A program made the position numbers and the translations under genes. This document shows, piece after piece, positions 45,935 to 56,127 of a stretch of DNA of 64,000 bases. Positions within the stretch are counted from its first letter, which is position 1. Each line of letters begins with the position of its first letter. Under the pieces are notes generated by a model. The model was not told the DNA's origin. It saw nothing but the letters and a program-made list of their open reading frames with translations, and made no database searches. Source of the DNA: Ulota crispa (taxonomy: Eukaryota; Streptophyta; Bryopsida; Orthotrichales; Orthotrichaceae). Location of the stretch: NCBI GenBank assembly GCA_963920765.1, contig OY987243.1, positions 20,641,419 through 20,705,418 on the forward strand, given 5' to 3'.

Positions 45935-46908
45935 AGGTAGTCAGTTCTAAAAGCCTGTGGTCATTTTGAACCGTCCAAGTAGGGGTCACTAAAATGGTGC
46001 ACCAAGCTCGAAATGGATGACACTTTCTTTATTCAAAAATTGTATTTGTGTATGTAAGGTTTTAGAACCTCAAGAGAGTGACATGAGCTACCATTAAGTG
46101 TGTTTATTGGCCTCAATTGTGTTGAGTTTTGTCTTTCAATAAAATATAAATACATGTCATATTAAAATAAATGAAAACATGTTTTCAATCATGACTTGAG
46201 CATTGGAATAGGAATGGGTGCTTGCACTCTTTAAGAGCCTTAGGGCATCTCCACCGGTCCAATGGCACCCAAGCTCGCTGGGAAGGTGTTTGAGCGGGGC
46301 ATGGAGGTAGTTTAGCGCGCTACAATCTCTATAGGTGCAAGCAAGGTCAAGCGCAGCAGGGGGACAATGTACTTTTTGTGATCTCACTTTGTACAGCTAT
46401 ACCGCTGTATCTGCCAAGTAACATCTGGTTTCCAATAGCAGATTGAATTAAACGTTAAGGATTGGGACAGTGAATCTCGGAGCTTGCAAAAACTCGAGAA
46501 ATAAGCTCACTAAAAATGACGAGCCTCCCGGGAGGGTCATCGTCCCCAAACCCTCATATGGCGAGCCTGCTCTAAAGCTTGGGCAAGCCGAGCCACCGAT
46601 GGAGATCTGCAAGGTGATATATTCCCACCAGCCACGTTGTTTGAGCATGTTGAGTCAATGGGTGGAGATGCGATTATTAGAGCATTCTTGGCTTTGTAGT
46701 GGTTACTTTTAGAATGCATGTGTTCCAATTACAAATCACCTGTGCATCATAAATGCTATCACTTATAATCAAGAATAGATACCTATGCACCTTTTGCTTT
46801 GATAAATTGTAGTTCATTCACACCAACTCAGAAAAATTCAAATTAAATGGCCATGTTGCTAATCTGACTTTATTCTAATACAAGGGTCGGTTTACGAGCC
46901 GACTACCT
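45935..46908. mobile_element. 974-bp insertion with AGGTAGTC ends and TA duplication
   Basis: Copy B reads gagcata|AGGTAGTC...GACTACCT|tagaccaagg, while copy A reads gagcatagaccaagg without interruption. TA is therefore duplicated at the ends (45933-45934, 46909-46910). The 8-base ends are inverted and the interior has no transposase-like frame. TA duplication suggests the Tc1/mariner group, but the short ends make this uncertain. Confidence 0.85.
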
Positions 46909-46910
46909 TA

Positions 46911-47391
46911 GACCAAGGCCGCCGAGCCTCACCGCCACTGCACAGTGGAGCTGGACGCCCTGGCCACCTACCAAAAGCATACCGAGCTGTCTATCGGTCA
47001 CACGATCAACAAGACTAGGGTTAGGGTTTCGTAGGATGTTCGTCCAAACGATCTATGTTATGTTATCTTGGATTCTGCATTGGGAAATACGAGACTGTCT
47101 GCGAACATCGGCTGGCAGGTACACCATATCGGTTGATCGATACGGATGCGTTCTCTTTATAAACGGCTCAAACAAAAATTTGTATATCTGGCGTGTTGAA
47201 AAGGTGCTTCTAAGTTGTTTTAGATTGAAAATCCCCGAATGATTCCGAACAGAGATGCCGTCTCGGAAGGGACGACCCGCTTGACGAGGCCAGCTTTGCA
47301 ACGTAGAAAACTTGCACTGGAGCACTTACGGCACGCTTCGCAGCTAACAGCCTCTCCATTGCAAGGGTGTGAACAAAATGGGAATTAAGTT
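46911..47391. other. 3' flank of copy B gene, shared with copy A
   Basis: It is the counterpart of about 24527-24945, with a two-unit TTTAGGG-type run at 47016-47030. Short open frames only. Confidence 0.5.
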
Positions 47392-47794
47392 AGGGAATTG
47401 ACATGTGTACCACACCTTTTGAACTACTGTACCACATCCCTGGGGTAAACTTTAGATTTCTACCATCAAAAAGCTAATTTGGAATTCAGATTTGGACTTA
47501 GAGACCATGATTTAGTCTAGAACCATATAAAAAGTTGCAATTCAACAACGCCCAATGAAAAAGTTTATCTTTTTTTACAAACAAAAGTAAAAATAACACT
47601 TTTCTCCCTAACTAAACTTTTTCATTGGGTGTTGTTCAATTACAACTTTTTGTATGGTTCTAGACTAAATCATGGTCTCTAAGTCCAAATCTGAATTCCA
47701 ATTTCTCAAATTCAGCTTTTTGATGGTAGAAATCTAAAATTTACCCCGGGGTGTGGTACAGTAGTTCAAAGGGTGTGGTACACATATCAATTCC
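47392..47794. mobile_element. MULE-type foldback MITE, 403 bp, perfect 9-bp duplication; empty site in copy A
   Basis: Duplication aattaagtt at 47383-47391 and 47795-47803. Ends AGGGAATTGACATGTGTACC and inverse; the two halves pair almost throughout. Copy A reads atgggaatcactctcgccat across the site. Same family as 17050-17465. Confidence 0.9.
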
Positions 47795-47803
47795 AATTAA
47801 GTT

Positions 47804-49114
47804 ACTCTCGCCATGCCTCCCTGTTATGTTTTTCTTCCTTCACCGCCCTTCGGTTTTCCTGGGAGACAGGATATGGGAGTTTATGGTTGAGAGGGTATTG
47901 TGTTGAGCAGGTCATTGTCAATCTCGCGTCCTTGACGTCTTCGTCGTTCACATTGCGTCCTTCGGAACCGCATGCGCTGAGGTTTAATTTTCTTTATGGT
48001 GCTTGCCAAACCCTCGGCCATAGGCATGAACTTTGCAATCTCGGTTATATCGTTATTTTCTTTTCTGTAAGCTTACTTGATATTCTTCCTGTCGTGTTTT
48101 TACTCCTGGAGTGTGCCTTGGGAACCAAGAGCATTAGCACCGGAAACCATAGCTACCCTAACCTGTTCCAACATCAGGCTATATAGTAAGTTATGATGAG
48201 AGTACATAGAATTGAAATTGCATCTGCAAGAGTGCATTACATTAGCCCTTGTACGAGCGCACCCACGCTTGCCTACCACAAGCATCTCGGAACCCTAACT
48301 TGATCACAACATCCTGATAATTTCTCTACTGGCAATGATAAGTTTAAGATTTTTACAATGTAATGGTGTAGTCACAACAGAAATGAGTGTCTGTAAACTA
48401 GTTACGAATCCAATCTGAACTGTTCTGTATTTGTAAAAAGCTAGGAAAGAGGGAAAACAGAGGGACTTGGTTAAAATTTTAAAAATTCTTCTGGTATGGA
48501 GTGCAACCTAACTTGCTCACTGATATTCCACAGACAACTTGAGTATAACACCATCACCAAGAGACAGTTCCTCGACAATGTATTCGATGACCTTAAATTA
48601 CAGACCTAAGGATTTAATATGAAGTGCAAGAGGCAGAGGGCGTTCTGTACCTCTCCACGTGAATCAAAACCACTGTAGTCCGAAAATGGGCGCAACTTTT
48701 GGATCATGCAATGAGTTCTGAGGGCAGCTGCAGAATTTATACTAGAGACTGCCATTTATGCCAGTGATATAAGCTTGTAGGAACTCCAACTTCTCACAGC
48801 GATGCACCTTCAGCATCTGGCACTGATCTTGGAGTTTTCGGTACAAAATGGGGACATAATAAGCATAGGGCAGAACGTAACAGGCGAGAGAGATCCTGGG
48901 TTGTGAAAGAGCTTGCAAAATAGAAACGAAGATCAAATTTATCTTACATTACATCTTCATTAGCCACAAAATCAGAAGTTCCAATTTTGCACATGCAGTG
49001 GAAACGGTAGTAGAAGTACACATTGTTCTTTGGGCTTTGTACACTGAGACCAAGCAACTGCCAGTTCTGGATGCATTGCTATGGTGGAAATGAGCTCTAT
49101 TTGAAGAAAGGGGA
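47804..49114. other. Rest of copy B, then 3' flank of the DUF1308 gene
   Basis: Homology with copy A ends near 48780. The remainder to 49114 probably holds the 3' UTR of the minus-strand DUF1308 gene. No other gene seen. Confidence 0.5.
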
Positions 49115-51700
49115 TTACTTTGTACCTAAATCCCCGGTGAGTGCACAAGGTTGGTGTGGAACTATCGCTAAAGCCACTCCTTGTTGCTGCACAGCACGCA
49201 CGAAGGACATGTTGGCTGTCACTGTGGGTGCTTGCAGGAAGTCGCCGCTTCCAAAGACAAGCTTATGACGACGCTTAATTTTCGCAGTTTCAGGGAGTGC
49301 TTCCACTCGAGCGGATGGCAAGTTTGGCACCACTCTGCACGATTAGAAGCAACGTAGGTAAGTGAAACGGCCATTTTCAGTGCTGAAATTGGAAGAAAAA
49401 CCACCTCATGAGCTAAACTTATTAGGACAGAAAGAAGAATATTTGCTTACTTGAGTTGGCTCAGCAGTATTCGTGCTCGCTGATTCTCTCGAAATCCTCC
49501 GTTTGTGAGAACGATGGAGAGGAACTCATCGTGAACATACTCACAGATCACAGGTAGCTTGTCAACTAACATTTTTTCAAACTGAGGAAGAAAGGGTTCG
49601 TCGAGCTCTACCAACGCCTGCCACAGCAAGAAAAGAAGGTGAGGCAGATGAAACATACTGCAAGATGTGACAAAACAACAGAGTTGAAGACTGGTGATCC
49701 ACACCTGCTCGTGCACAAACTTAGCCATTCTTGGAAACCGTTTTTCCCTTTCCACTGCAGACATTCTAAGCAAGTGCTCGGTACCACCATTAACCAGCTC
49801 TGATACAACGGCAACCAAAGCGGTTGTGTCCAGATTGAGAATCCTCCGTTCTCGATAAAGTTGCTCAAAATCTCCATGTCTTGCTTGAAGACTCTTGATG
49901 ACTGTCCAACATGGCGATGAACCAGTAACAGAGGATTCGTCTTTGACGTTCTCTTTTTCTGCTACAAGAATCTGTTTCGAAGCGAGATTCTCTGTACAAT
50001 ATTTGCTGACAGGTGTGATCCGAATCCAATAGCTCGTCCAGTGCTTACTCTTATTTGTAGTATAATGTATATTTACCCAATCTCCATCTTCGACCTCTTG
50101 AAAACTGCAGTTCGAACTTGACGGAGGACATTCCCCTAAACCACTGTCGGACAATTTTATGGACTGGAACTCGTCTTGCAACTGCTGCTCTATCCTGCTC
50201 TCAAATCCATCACTCACAAGCAGCACAATTGCTGCAGGTCGTGCCGCTGAGACCAAAGATGCAGCATGCACTAAGGAAGACACCCGAGATTGGAGACCCT
50301 TTTTCTTCTTCGCATCAAGCCAGAGCCTATTCTGCGCGCTGCTGTTTATCACAACTATCCACACGGGCTCACCAAGGAGAGTGCAGATTAAATCAACGTG
50401 AGCTACAATCTCCACAGAATCATCATCTTCACTTCTGAAACGGCTCACAGGCAATACCGCATCCTTCACCTCAGCCGCTCGATCCTCTCTCGCCAATGAC
50501 GAACTCGGCGAAGATATCTGGAAAGATTTCAAAGCAGCAGTAGCACCAGTAACTTGCCAACTTTGCTTCCGAAGAACAAACACAATACCTTCCAGATGTC
50601 CAAAGTTTGAGCTGCATTTGAAAGGAGCCGGTATGATTAATGTCATCCAGAAATCTCCCCAGCGGTATTCTAGAAAACATAGCTGCGTTAACCGCTAAAT
50701 GCCCAAGGCATTTTTTGAGCTTCTAGGAAGTTGCTCTAAACTGGACAAAAAGTCAACACTTTGATAAGTTGTATCAATTTTTTTGAATTGTAACCATACA
50801 AATTCAAACTAGATATGCTAGACATCACCTAGGAAAAGAAAACATAACAATACCGCTAATGGATTGAAAGATTATAACGTCTGATCAAGAGGGTGTAAAT
50901 GACTTCAAGTCTTTCAATCCTCTTTTCACGTGCCAAATCTAAAATGTTGGTCACCAAAAAAATATGAGGTTAAAGGACATAACATACGTAACTCCAATCC
51001 ATTTACGACTTTTCAAAATTTCTTTTACAAATTTTTAAAATGAATTTCTAGTGTGAGTTTTTCTCCAAGATCTAGAAAATTCAAAATCAACAATTTTCAA
51101 GATCAAGTTTTTGATGCTAAAACTAGACTTCAAAAAGAATAATTCTAAAATACTAAATACTAAAAATACAAACTTAGTTAGGTTTTATTAAACTTCAAAA
51201 TATTGTCGGCACCAAAATGTGGTGCCTTGGGCATTTAGGGGTTAAATCCTGCCAATTATAACGCCATTTAAGGCATCTGTAAATCGATTAACTTTCCTAG
51301 ATTCTCTCTAAGTAAATTTTTTAACTCTTAAATGTAAAACATCACCAATAAGAATTTGAAACGAGAAGTTCATCAAAACTACAACGACAAATAAAAATCT
51401 AAGAATTGCAAGTTCAAACAGATACCAATTCCCCGAAGAACAAAATTTACATGAGAATTTTGCTGTTCAAAAAGTTCAGAAGTGCACCGACCTGCTCAGA
51501 TGAGCATCGGAGACGGCAGTTCTGTCCTGAGCAATCAACCGATCCACAAAGTTGCGCTCAGCCTGCACAACTTTCAGCAAACGCGCCCGGCAGTCCGCCG
51601 TGAGAACATGAGAGGGCAATCGGGTCAAGGTGGTCCACAGCGCAGCTCCCGTTTGTTGAAGCTCTTGAAGCGCCCTGTCCACACCAGCAGCGTCCGCCAT
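49115..51700 (-). CDS. DUF1308 / UPF0415 (C7orf25-like) protein, 4 exons
   Basis: On the minus strand, exons 51700-51492, 50611-49705, 49617-49451 and 49334-49115 join in consistent phase to 1503 bases, 500 residues. The N-terminal part (RALQELQQTGAALWTTLTRL ... RLLKVVQAERNFVDRL) is helical, ending DAHLS|SSNFGHLEGIVFVL across the first junction. The middle has VWIVVINSS. The C-terminal DUF1308 block carries ILNLDTTALVAVVSELVNGG, RFPRMAKFVHEQ|ALVELDEPFLP, ENQRARILLSQL|K and the closing FGSGDFLQAPTVTANMSFVR and AIVPHQPCALTG motifs, which match the family through human C7orf25. The family has no firmly known function; a PIN-nuclease-like fold has been proposed, which I recall only loosely. ATG 51700 (MADAAGVD) is chosen; an in-frame ATG at 51745 would add 15 residues. 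Intron 1 contains a TTAA element; intron 3 is at 49335-49450. Intron 2 (87 bases, 49618-49704) has no stop in frame. Confidence 0.9.
50692..51241. mobile_element. TTAA-flanked piggyBac-like MITE inside intron 1 of the DUF1308 gene, 550 bp
   Basis: TTAA at 50688-50691 and 51242-51245; ends CCGCTAAATGCCCAAGGC and inverse GCCTTGGGCATTTAGGG. It fills most of the 880-base intron. Its interior is the reverse of 53728-54238 (for example ttgatcttgaaaattgtt-type blocks and the tcatgatc segment). Confidence 0.85.
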
Positions 51701-51745
51701 AGCCACCGCTGGCTCTGCAAATTCATACGGAGAAACGACAGTCAA

Positions 51746-52326
51746 CTAAATCTTCAGCAGCTCGACTTGTGCAGCTTCAGCAGTGATGGATAACCTAAAT
51801 TATCAACCAAAACATTCGCATTCTTTTGGTTAGAAATCGTTCTTACAATTACACATCAAACGTCCCGTTAGGGTTTGGCTTTGAGCAGAATCCGCTCCAG
51901 TAGAACTTTCTCCACAATAATCCGAGCGATTGTGCATTGCCTTCGTTGAATTTGAGCTGCGCGACATTAATTCGGTGCCACTACGGGACTCATTCAATAC
52001 ATACAGCATCAAATTCCCGCATTTCCGGTTATAAAGTCCTAAACAGATATTTTCGATCGCGTTCAACCTTTGCAACCAGAAAATCAATTGCAAAAGAGTT
52101 GAATTGAACGTACCTTGCACAATCGGAGTTGAATTGCGAGTGCGATGGATCATGGAATTGAAGCAATCCCGGCGATTGCACATTCGGGTCAACAACCAGG
52201 AGCACTAAACTGGGCCGGTAGTGTGAAAAGCCGGAAGTGTGAAAAGCACGCTTCATCAGAAAGAAGAGCATCTCCAGGTGTGAAAACCAGGGCAAGTGTT
52301 CTTAACCCTAACAAGCGACGTCAACT
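51746..52326 (-). promoter_or_regulatory. Upstream region of the DUF1308 gene
   Basis: Presumed promoter and 5' leader of the minus-strand gene. The 121-codon minus frame here has no motif and is not accepted. Confidence 0.35.
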
Positions 52327-52330
52327 TTGA

Positions 52331-52569
52331 CCCCTAAAGGATGTTGCCTACCAAAAGTGTTGTTTGTGTTTGTACAAGAACGATTTAGTACTTGAAGAAA
52401 TGATTTTATGATAAACGTCAAAAATTCTCCAAAAAATTCTAGTTGACAAGTAGTATGTTTACAATTTGGCTTGAAATTTACAACTCTAATGGGGTTCATG
52501 TGCTATCCAAAAACCCCATCTGTATACAACTTGGGAGTCCGTATACAAAACAGTAACATCCTTTAGGGG
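52331..52569. mobile_element. TTAA-type MITE, 239 bp
   Basis: Flanks ttga and ttac are one-base variants of TTAA. Ends CCCCTAAAGGATGTTGCC and inverse AACATCCTTTAGGGG. It lies about 630 bases upstream of the DUF1308 start. Confidence 0.7.
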
Positions 52570-52573
52570 TTAC

Positions 52574-53120
52574 AAATGGTTTCCGTCTGTTCATTGAGAA
52601 AAAAACACTTTCAGGGTTGGAAAAAACCCTTTTTTATCCTTTTTTTTTTCAAAAGTGGTCGTGGAGATGTGCTCCATTATGAAATGTCAAAAATAGACTT
52701 ACAGACTACCTCACATTTTATAAATTATAGTTTGTAAGAAGATTGAAAACCATGGTTGAAGGTTCCCTGCTGCCCTAATTACAATTTTTGTGAGGGCAAC
52801 TAGCATTGTTGACTTTTGGAACTTTCAAAAATAATACTATATTATGTGGGCAGTACTGTAGAATCACTGTTCACGCAAAAAAATTGTTCCAGAGCAAGCA
52901 CGGTGACCACCCCGGCGTTTAGGGGTTAATATGGTAACCACAATTGTTCTTATTACGGAAACTTTGAGGTTTTCTAATCTATCTTCAACACATGTGAATA
53001 TTTATTGTGTTGTGATCTTAAAATTATAGGTACTTTGTGGTACAATAATATACATCATATCCTCAAAATAATGTATCACCACTACCTTACCTTAAATTTT
53101 GAACACATCTGAATAATCTT
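52574..53120. other. Intergenic DNA with a TTAA-element right part
   Basis: A right end (GGCGTTTAGGGG then TTAA, 52914-52929) closes DNA similar to the 59927-60285 interior (caactagcattgttgacttt, tactgtagaatc). The left end is not recognisable. No gene. Confidence 0.5.
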
Positions 53121-53333
53121 GGGCCAGTTTCCATGGAGACCGGAACTGGAGGGGGCCTCCAGGCTGACTTGGGCAGAGTTAAGGGAAAACTCTGAAATCT
53201 TTATTGAACATAGAATTTAGAAAAGAGCCTCTAGTCAAGGGTCCAGGCCTCTAGAATTGCAAGTCAAACTTTTGCAAAATCGGAGGCTAGAGGTCCAGCC
53301 CGGACCCCTCTATCCCCCATGGAAATTGGCTCT
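53121..53333. mobile_element. GAGCCAGTTTCC MITE, second copy, 213 bp
   Basis: Ends GGGCCAGTTTCCATGG and inverse CCATGGAAATTGGCTC. Interior blocks CTCCAGGCTGAC and AGGTCCAGCCCGGACC parallel those of 42928-43142. Boundaries good to a few bases. Confidence 0.6.
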
Positions 53334-53723
53334 TATACGTCTTCTCTTTTCCCTCACTTTGATAGTTTTGAGTAATCTTAGAATTTGGCATTTTGAAATG
53401 GTAAGAGGTTTTCATTTTTAAGTTAGAACAATACCAGATTCTTCATTTTTGTGTGGAGGGAGGAAAAGTATGGGCTTCTTAGAAAGATCTAGAAATATGC
53501 ATCCAAAAAGAAGTGGTTTTTTAGGTTATGAACTTTGCCAAGTTTTAAAACCTAATGTACACCTAGGCCAAAAATACTAGATAGAATATTATGCTTTGGT
53601 CAATCATAATAACTTTCAAAACATAGTACCATCCATTTATAAATGTAGAAATAATGGACTTTCTTCTATAGTATACTTTGCTTTCTTATTTGAAATTTTG
53701 TAAGTGATCCATTTCAAGTCACA
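53334..53723. other. AT-rich intergenic DNA, nothing recognised
   Basis: No coding signal and no element ends. Confidence 0.45.
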
Positions 53724-53727
53724 TTAA

Positions 53728-54238
53728 CCCCTAAATGCTTGAGGCATCAAATTTTTGTGTCATCAATACTTTGAAGTTCAATAAACCTAGGAAAGTTGCT
53801 ATTTTCAATAGTTTATATTTTGAACTATTCTTTTTGAAAACTGGTTTTAGCATCAAGAATTTGATTTTGAAAATTCTTGATTATGATTTTTCTATCCAAT
53901 TTTTTTGAGCAAAGTTCTTGATTTTCTATAATGTTGAGAGCTATTGGAAATGAGTCTTGAATAGAATAGATTTTGTAGAAAAATTTACACTAAAAATTTG
54001 TTAAAAAAAATTGTAGAAGAGATTTTGAAATGCTACAAAATAATTGGAGTTACGTATGTAATGTCCTTTAACCTTACATGTTTTTGGTGACCAAATTTTT
54101 AGATTCAACATGTGGAAAGAGAATTGAAAGACTTCAAGTTATTTTTGCACTTTTAACAATCTCATGATCAAACATTATAACCTTTCAATGGATTTTGTTG
54201 TGTTTTCTTTTCCTGAAAAAGGCTTAGGCATTTAGGGG
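53728..54238. mobile_element. TTAA-flanked piggyBac-like MITE, 511 bp
   Basis: TTAA at 53724-53727 and 54239-54242; ends CCCCTAAATGCTTGAGGC and inverse GGCTTAGGCATTTAGGGG. Inverted relative of 50692-51241 and related to 61394-62040. It ends about 460 bases upstream of the 54702 start codon. Confidence 0.85.
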
Positions 54239-54701
54239 TTAAATAACAAATCTTGGATCCACTTTAGCTATTTGGAAATTTAAAAGCTAACATAAAGTGG
54301 AGTACACAAATTGATTTGAAGTCTCTCAAGAGTGTATTTATGGAATTCAACTTGGAAGAATATTTTGGTGGCCATTTATAAAGAAAATCGATCTATGGAT
54401 TTAGATTCTTGAGTATGAATGTTCTTACTAAAGAAATTATCAATGACAATTCAAATATAGAGAAAAGATCCAGAAATCATTCAAAAATTAGGTTGCGATG
54501 GAAATTCCGCATTTATTGCATTTCTTTGGAGGTTCAAGATACCCTCTGATATTCACACAACATCGGCAGATACCCCTGAGTAAATCGATATTCTCCGGGT
54601 ATAAATATCGACGACGGTTCTTTCACCCTTTTCGGTTTTGCTGTTTGGTTCAGCATTGAAATGCTTTCGTTTGCTTGTTTTTTTTGGTTCGAAGCGTGGC
54701 T

Positions 54702-56127
54702 ATGGCGGCTTACAGAGCCTTGACCGCGGTGCTGCTGCGCTCTGCGGCGAGATCGTCGTCGACAGGATTGCGCCCTGCGTCTTCGCTTTCTTCGAATGTC
54801 GGTCCTGTTTCTGGATCGGCTTCTTCTCGGTTCTTCTCGAATGGTGTATCCACAGCGTCCACTCAGCATCGGGAGTTAATGAACCTGGCTGGAGCCCCTA
54901 TTCTCGCACCGCTACTTCTCGGGAGCGTTAGGCATTACGCGAAGAGACCAAAGAAATGGCAAGGAGGTAGGTATGAGCTGTCCCGATACGGTGTTTGTGT
55001 GATGATTTTATACTAAACCCTAAACCCTAAACCCTAATTCGTATACTGTTGGTCGAGCTCTGTGCATTTGAGGTCTTTCCTCAGCTTGAGAAATATTTCT
55101 GGCTTTTTGGATGCAGCTCCCTATGCAATGCTGCCTATTCCTCCCGAAGGAGAAGAGATTCCTGACTCGCGACCGAACAAAGGGAGCGTTAAGCATCGTA
55201 ATCACCAGAAGCGTATGGCACAGCGCATGGAATTTGCTAAGGTATGCTCGACATTTGGAGGAGGGATTGTCGGACATTACACATGCTGTTTCTTCTTGAA
55301 TTGACTTTCATTAGCAAAAGTTACTGGATCTTCCGTGGTTTTCATCTCTAGAAATCCTCAACTAGATTCAGAGTTGTTAAATTATCAGTTCTAAGATGAT
55401 TTGGATCCAAGGACAAATCAGTTTAGACTTAATCACAACTCATCAATACTACTCCCTCTGTCCCTCTAAAATCGTCCAAAAAGCTTCCTTGCAAAGGGTT
55501 AACTGTGCTAGTGACACATGCATTCTAGAATCAATATACCATGTACCAACTGTATGCAAAATCTCCAACTTTGATGTCGCCGTTTGGGCACCCAAATTCC
55601 ATGCAAAACGTACCAAATTTGTGCATGCTACCAGCTCCTCATTATTGATGATTTAAAGATTAGTAGCAATAATGGTACCTCATATGGGCAAGGCCAAGCC
55701 TGCTAGGAGAGGAATGCTCTCTAATCCCTTAACAGGGAGCTTCTTAGTGGTACAAGAAATGTGTCTGATTTGGAGTTTTTTAGAGGGACAGAGGGAGTAT
55801 ATCGTAATATCAGTTTTATGTCAAGGATATTAGAATCACTGTAATATTTATTTACCACCATATTTTGTGCACTACTAGTTATGAACTCAAAATTAGGGCT
55901 ATATGAATTGGATGCCTCTTATATGTGATGTTGTTTTAAACTTGGCTATGTCTTGCATTTTTTTATCACAGATGCAGGCACACGTTCGGAGGGAGCAGAA
56001 GAAGGTAGCCATAACTGCTCGTGACACTGCTCGAAGAAAGAGATGGAAAGAAGGTGCTGAAAGAGCTAAAGCATGGGCTGAAGTCTGTGCGAAGCGAGCT
56101 GCCGAAGGGGCTTCAGCCGTAGTCTAG
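54702..56127 (+). CDS. Small basic, probably mitochondrial protein, 3 exons, family not identified
   Basis: Exons 54702-54966, 55117-55241 and 55972-56127 join in frame to 546 bases, 181 residues. The first ~50 residues (MAAYRALTAVLLRSAARSSS and on to SSRFFSNG) are rich in Ala, Ser and Arg without acidic residues, as in a mitochondrial presequence. The mature part is very basic: RHYAKRPKKWQG|APYAML, EGEEIPDSRPNKGSVKHRNH, QKRMAQRMEFAK|MQAHVRR, then EQKKVAITARDTARRKRWKE and a helical Ala/Lys tail. This composition fits a mitochondrial ribosomal or RNA-associated protein, which is inference; I cannot name the family. Splice sites are clear (ggag|gtaggt, gatgcag|ct, aag|gtatgc, tcacag|atg). Intron 1 carries telomere-type repeats and intron 2 a Stowaway-like MITE. 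Confidence 0.75.
55013..55038 (+). promoter_or_regulatory. Telo-box run (CCCTAAA x ~3.5) in intron 1
   Basis: The run ctaaaccctaaaccctaa and a few more bases lies 46 bases after the exon 1 donor. AAACCCTAA telo-boxes near the 5' end are common in plant ribosomal-protein and translation genes, which agrees with a housekeeping role for this gene. Confidence 0.7.
55452..55797. mobile_element. Stowaway-type MITE in intron 2, 346 bp, TA duplication
   Basis: Ends CTCCCTCTGTCCCTCTAAAA and inverse TTAGAGGGACAGAGGGAG; TA at 55450-55451 and 55798-55799. CTCCCTC ends with a TA duplication are typical of Stowaway (Tc1/mariner) MITEs. Confidence 0.9.

Larger units (their letters stand above)
41147..48785 (+). 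repeat. Segmental duplication, copy B
   Basis: Partner of copy A (22700-28450). The homology starts at ggtcacacaagtcgaatcac (41148), is broken by about 2.1 kb of insertions (41174-43250), resumes at attcaaacaacgaatgtc and runs to about gatataagctt (48775). Copy B alone has the elements 41174-41497, 41558-42475, 42928-43142, 45935-46908 and 47392-47794, and a replaced segment at about 43660-44580. Confidence 0.85.
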
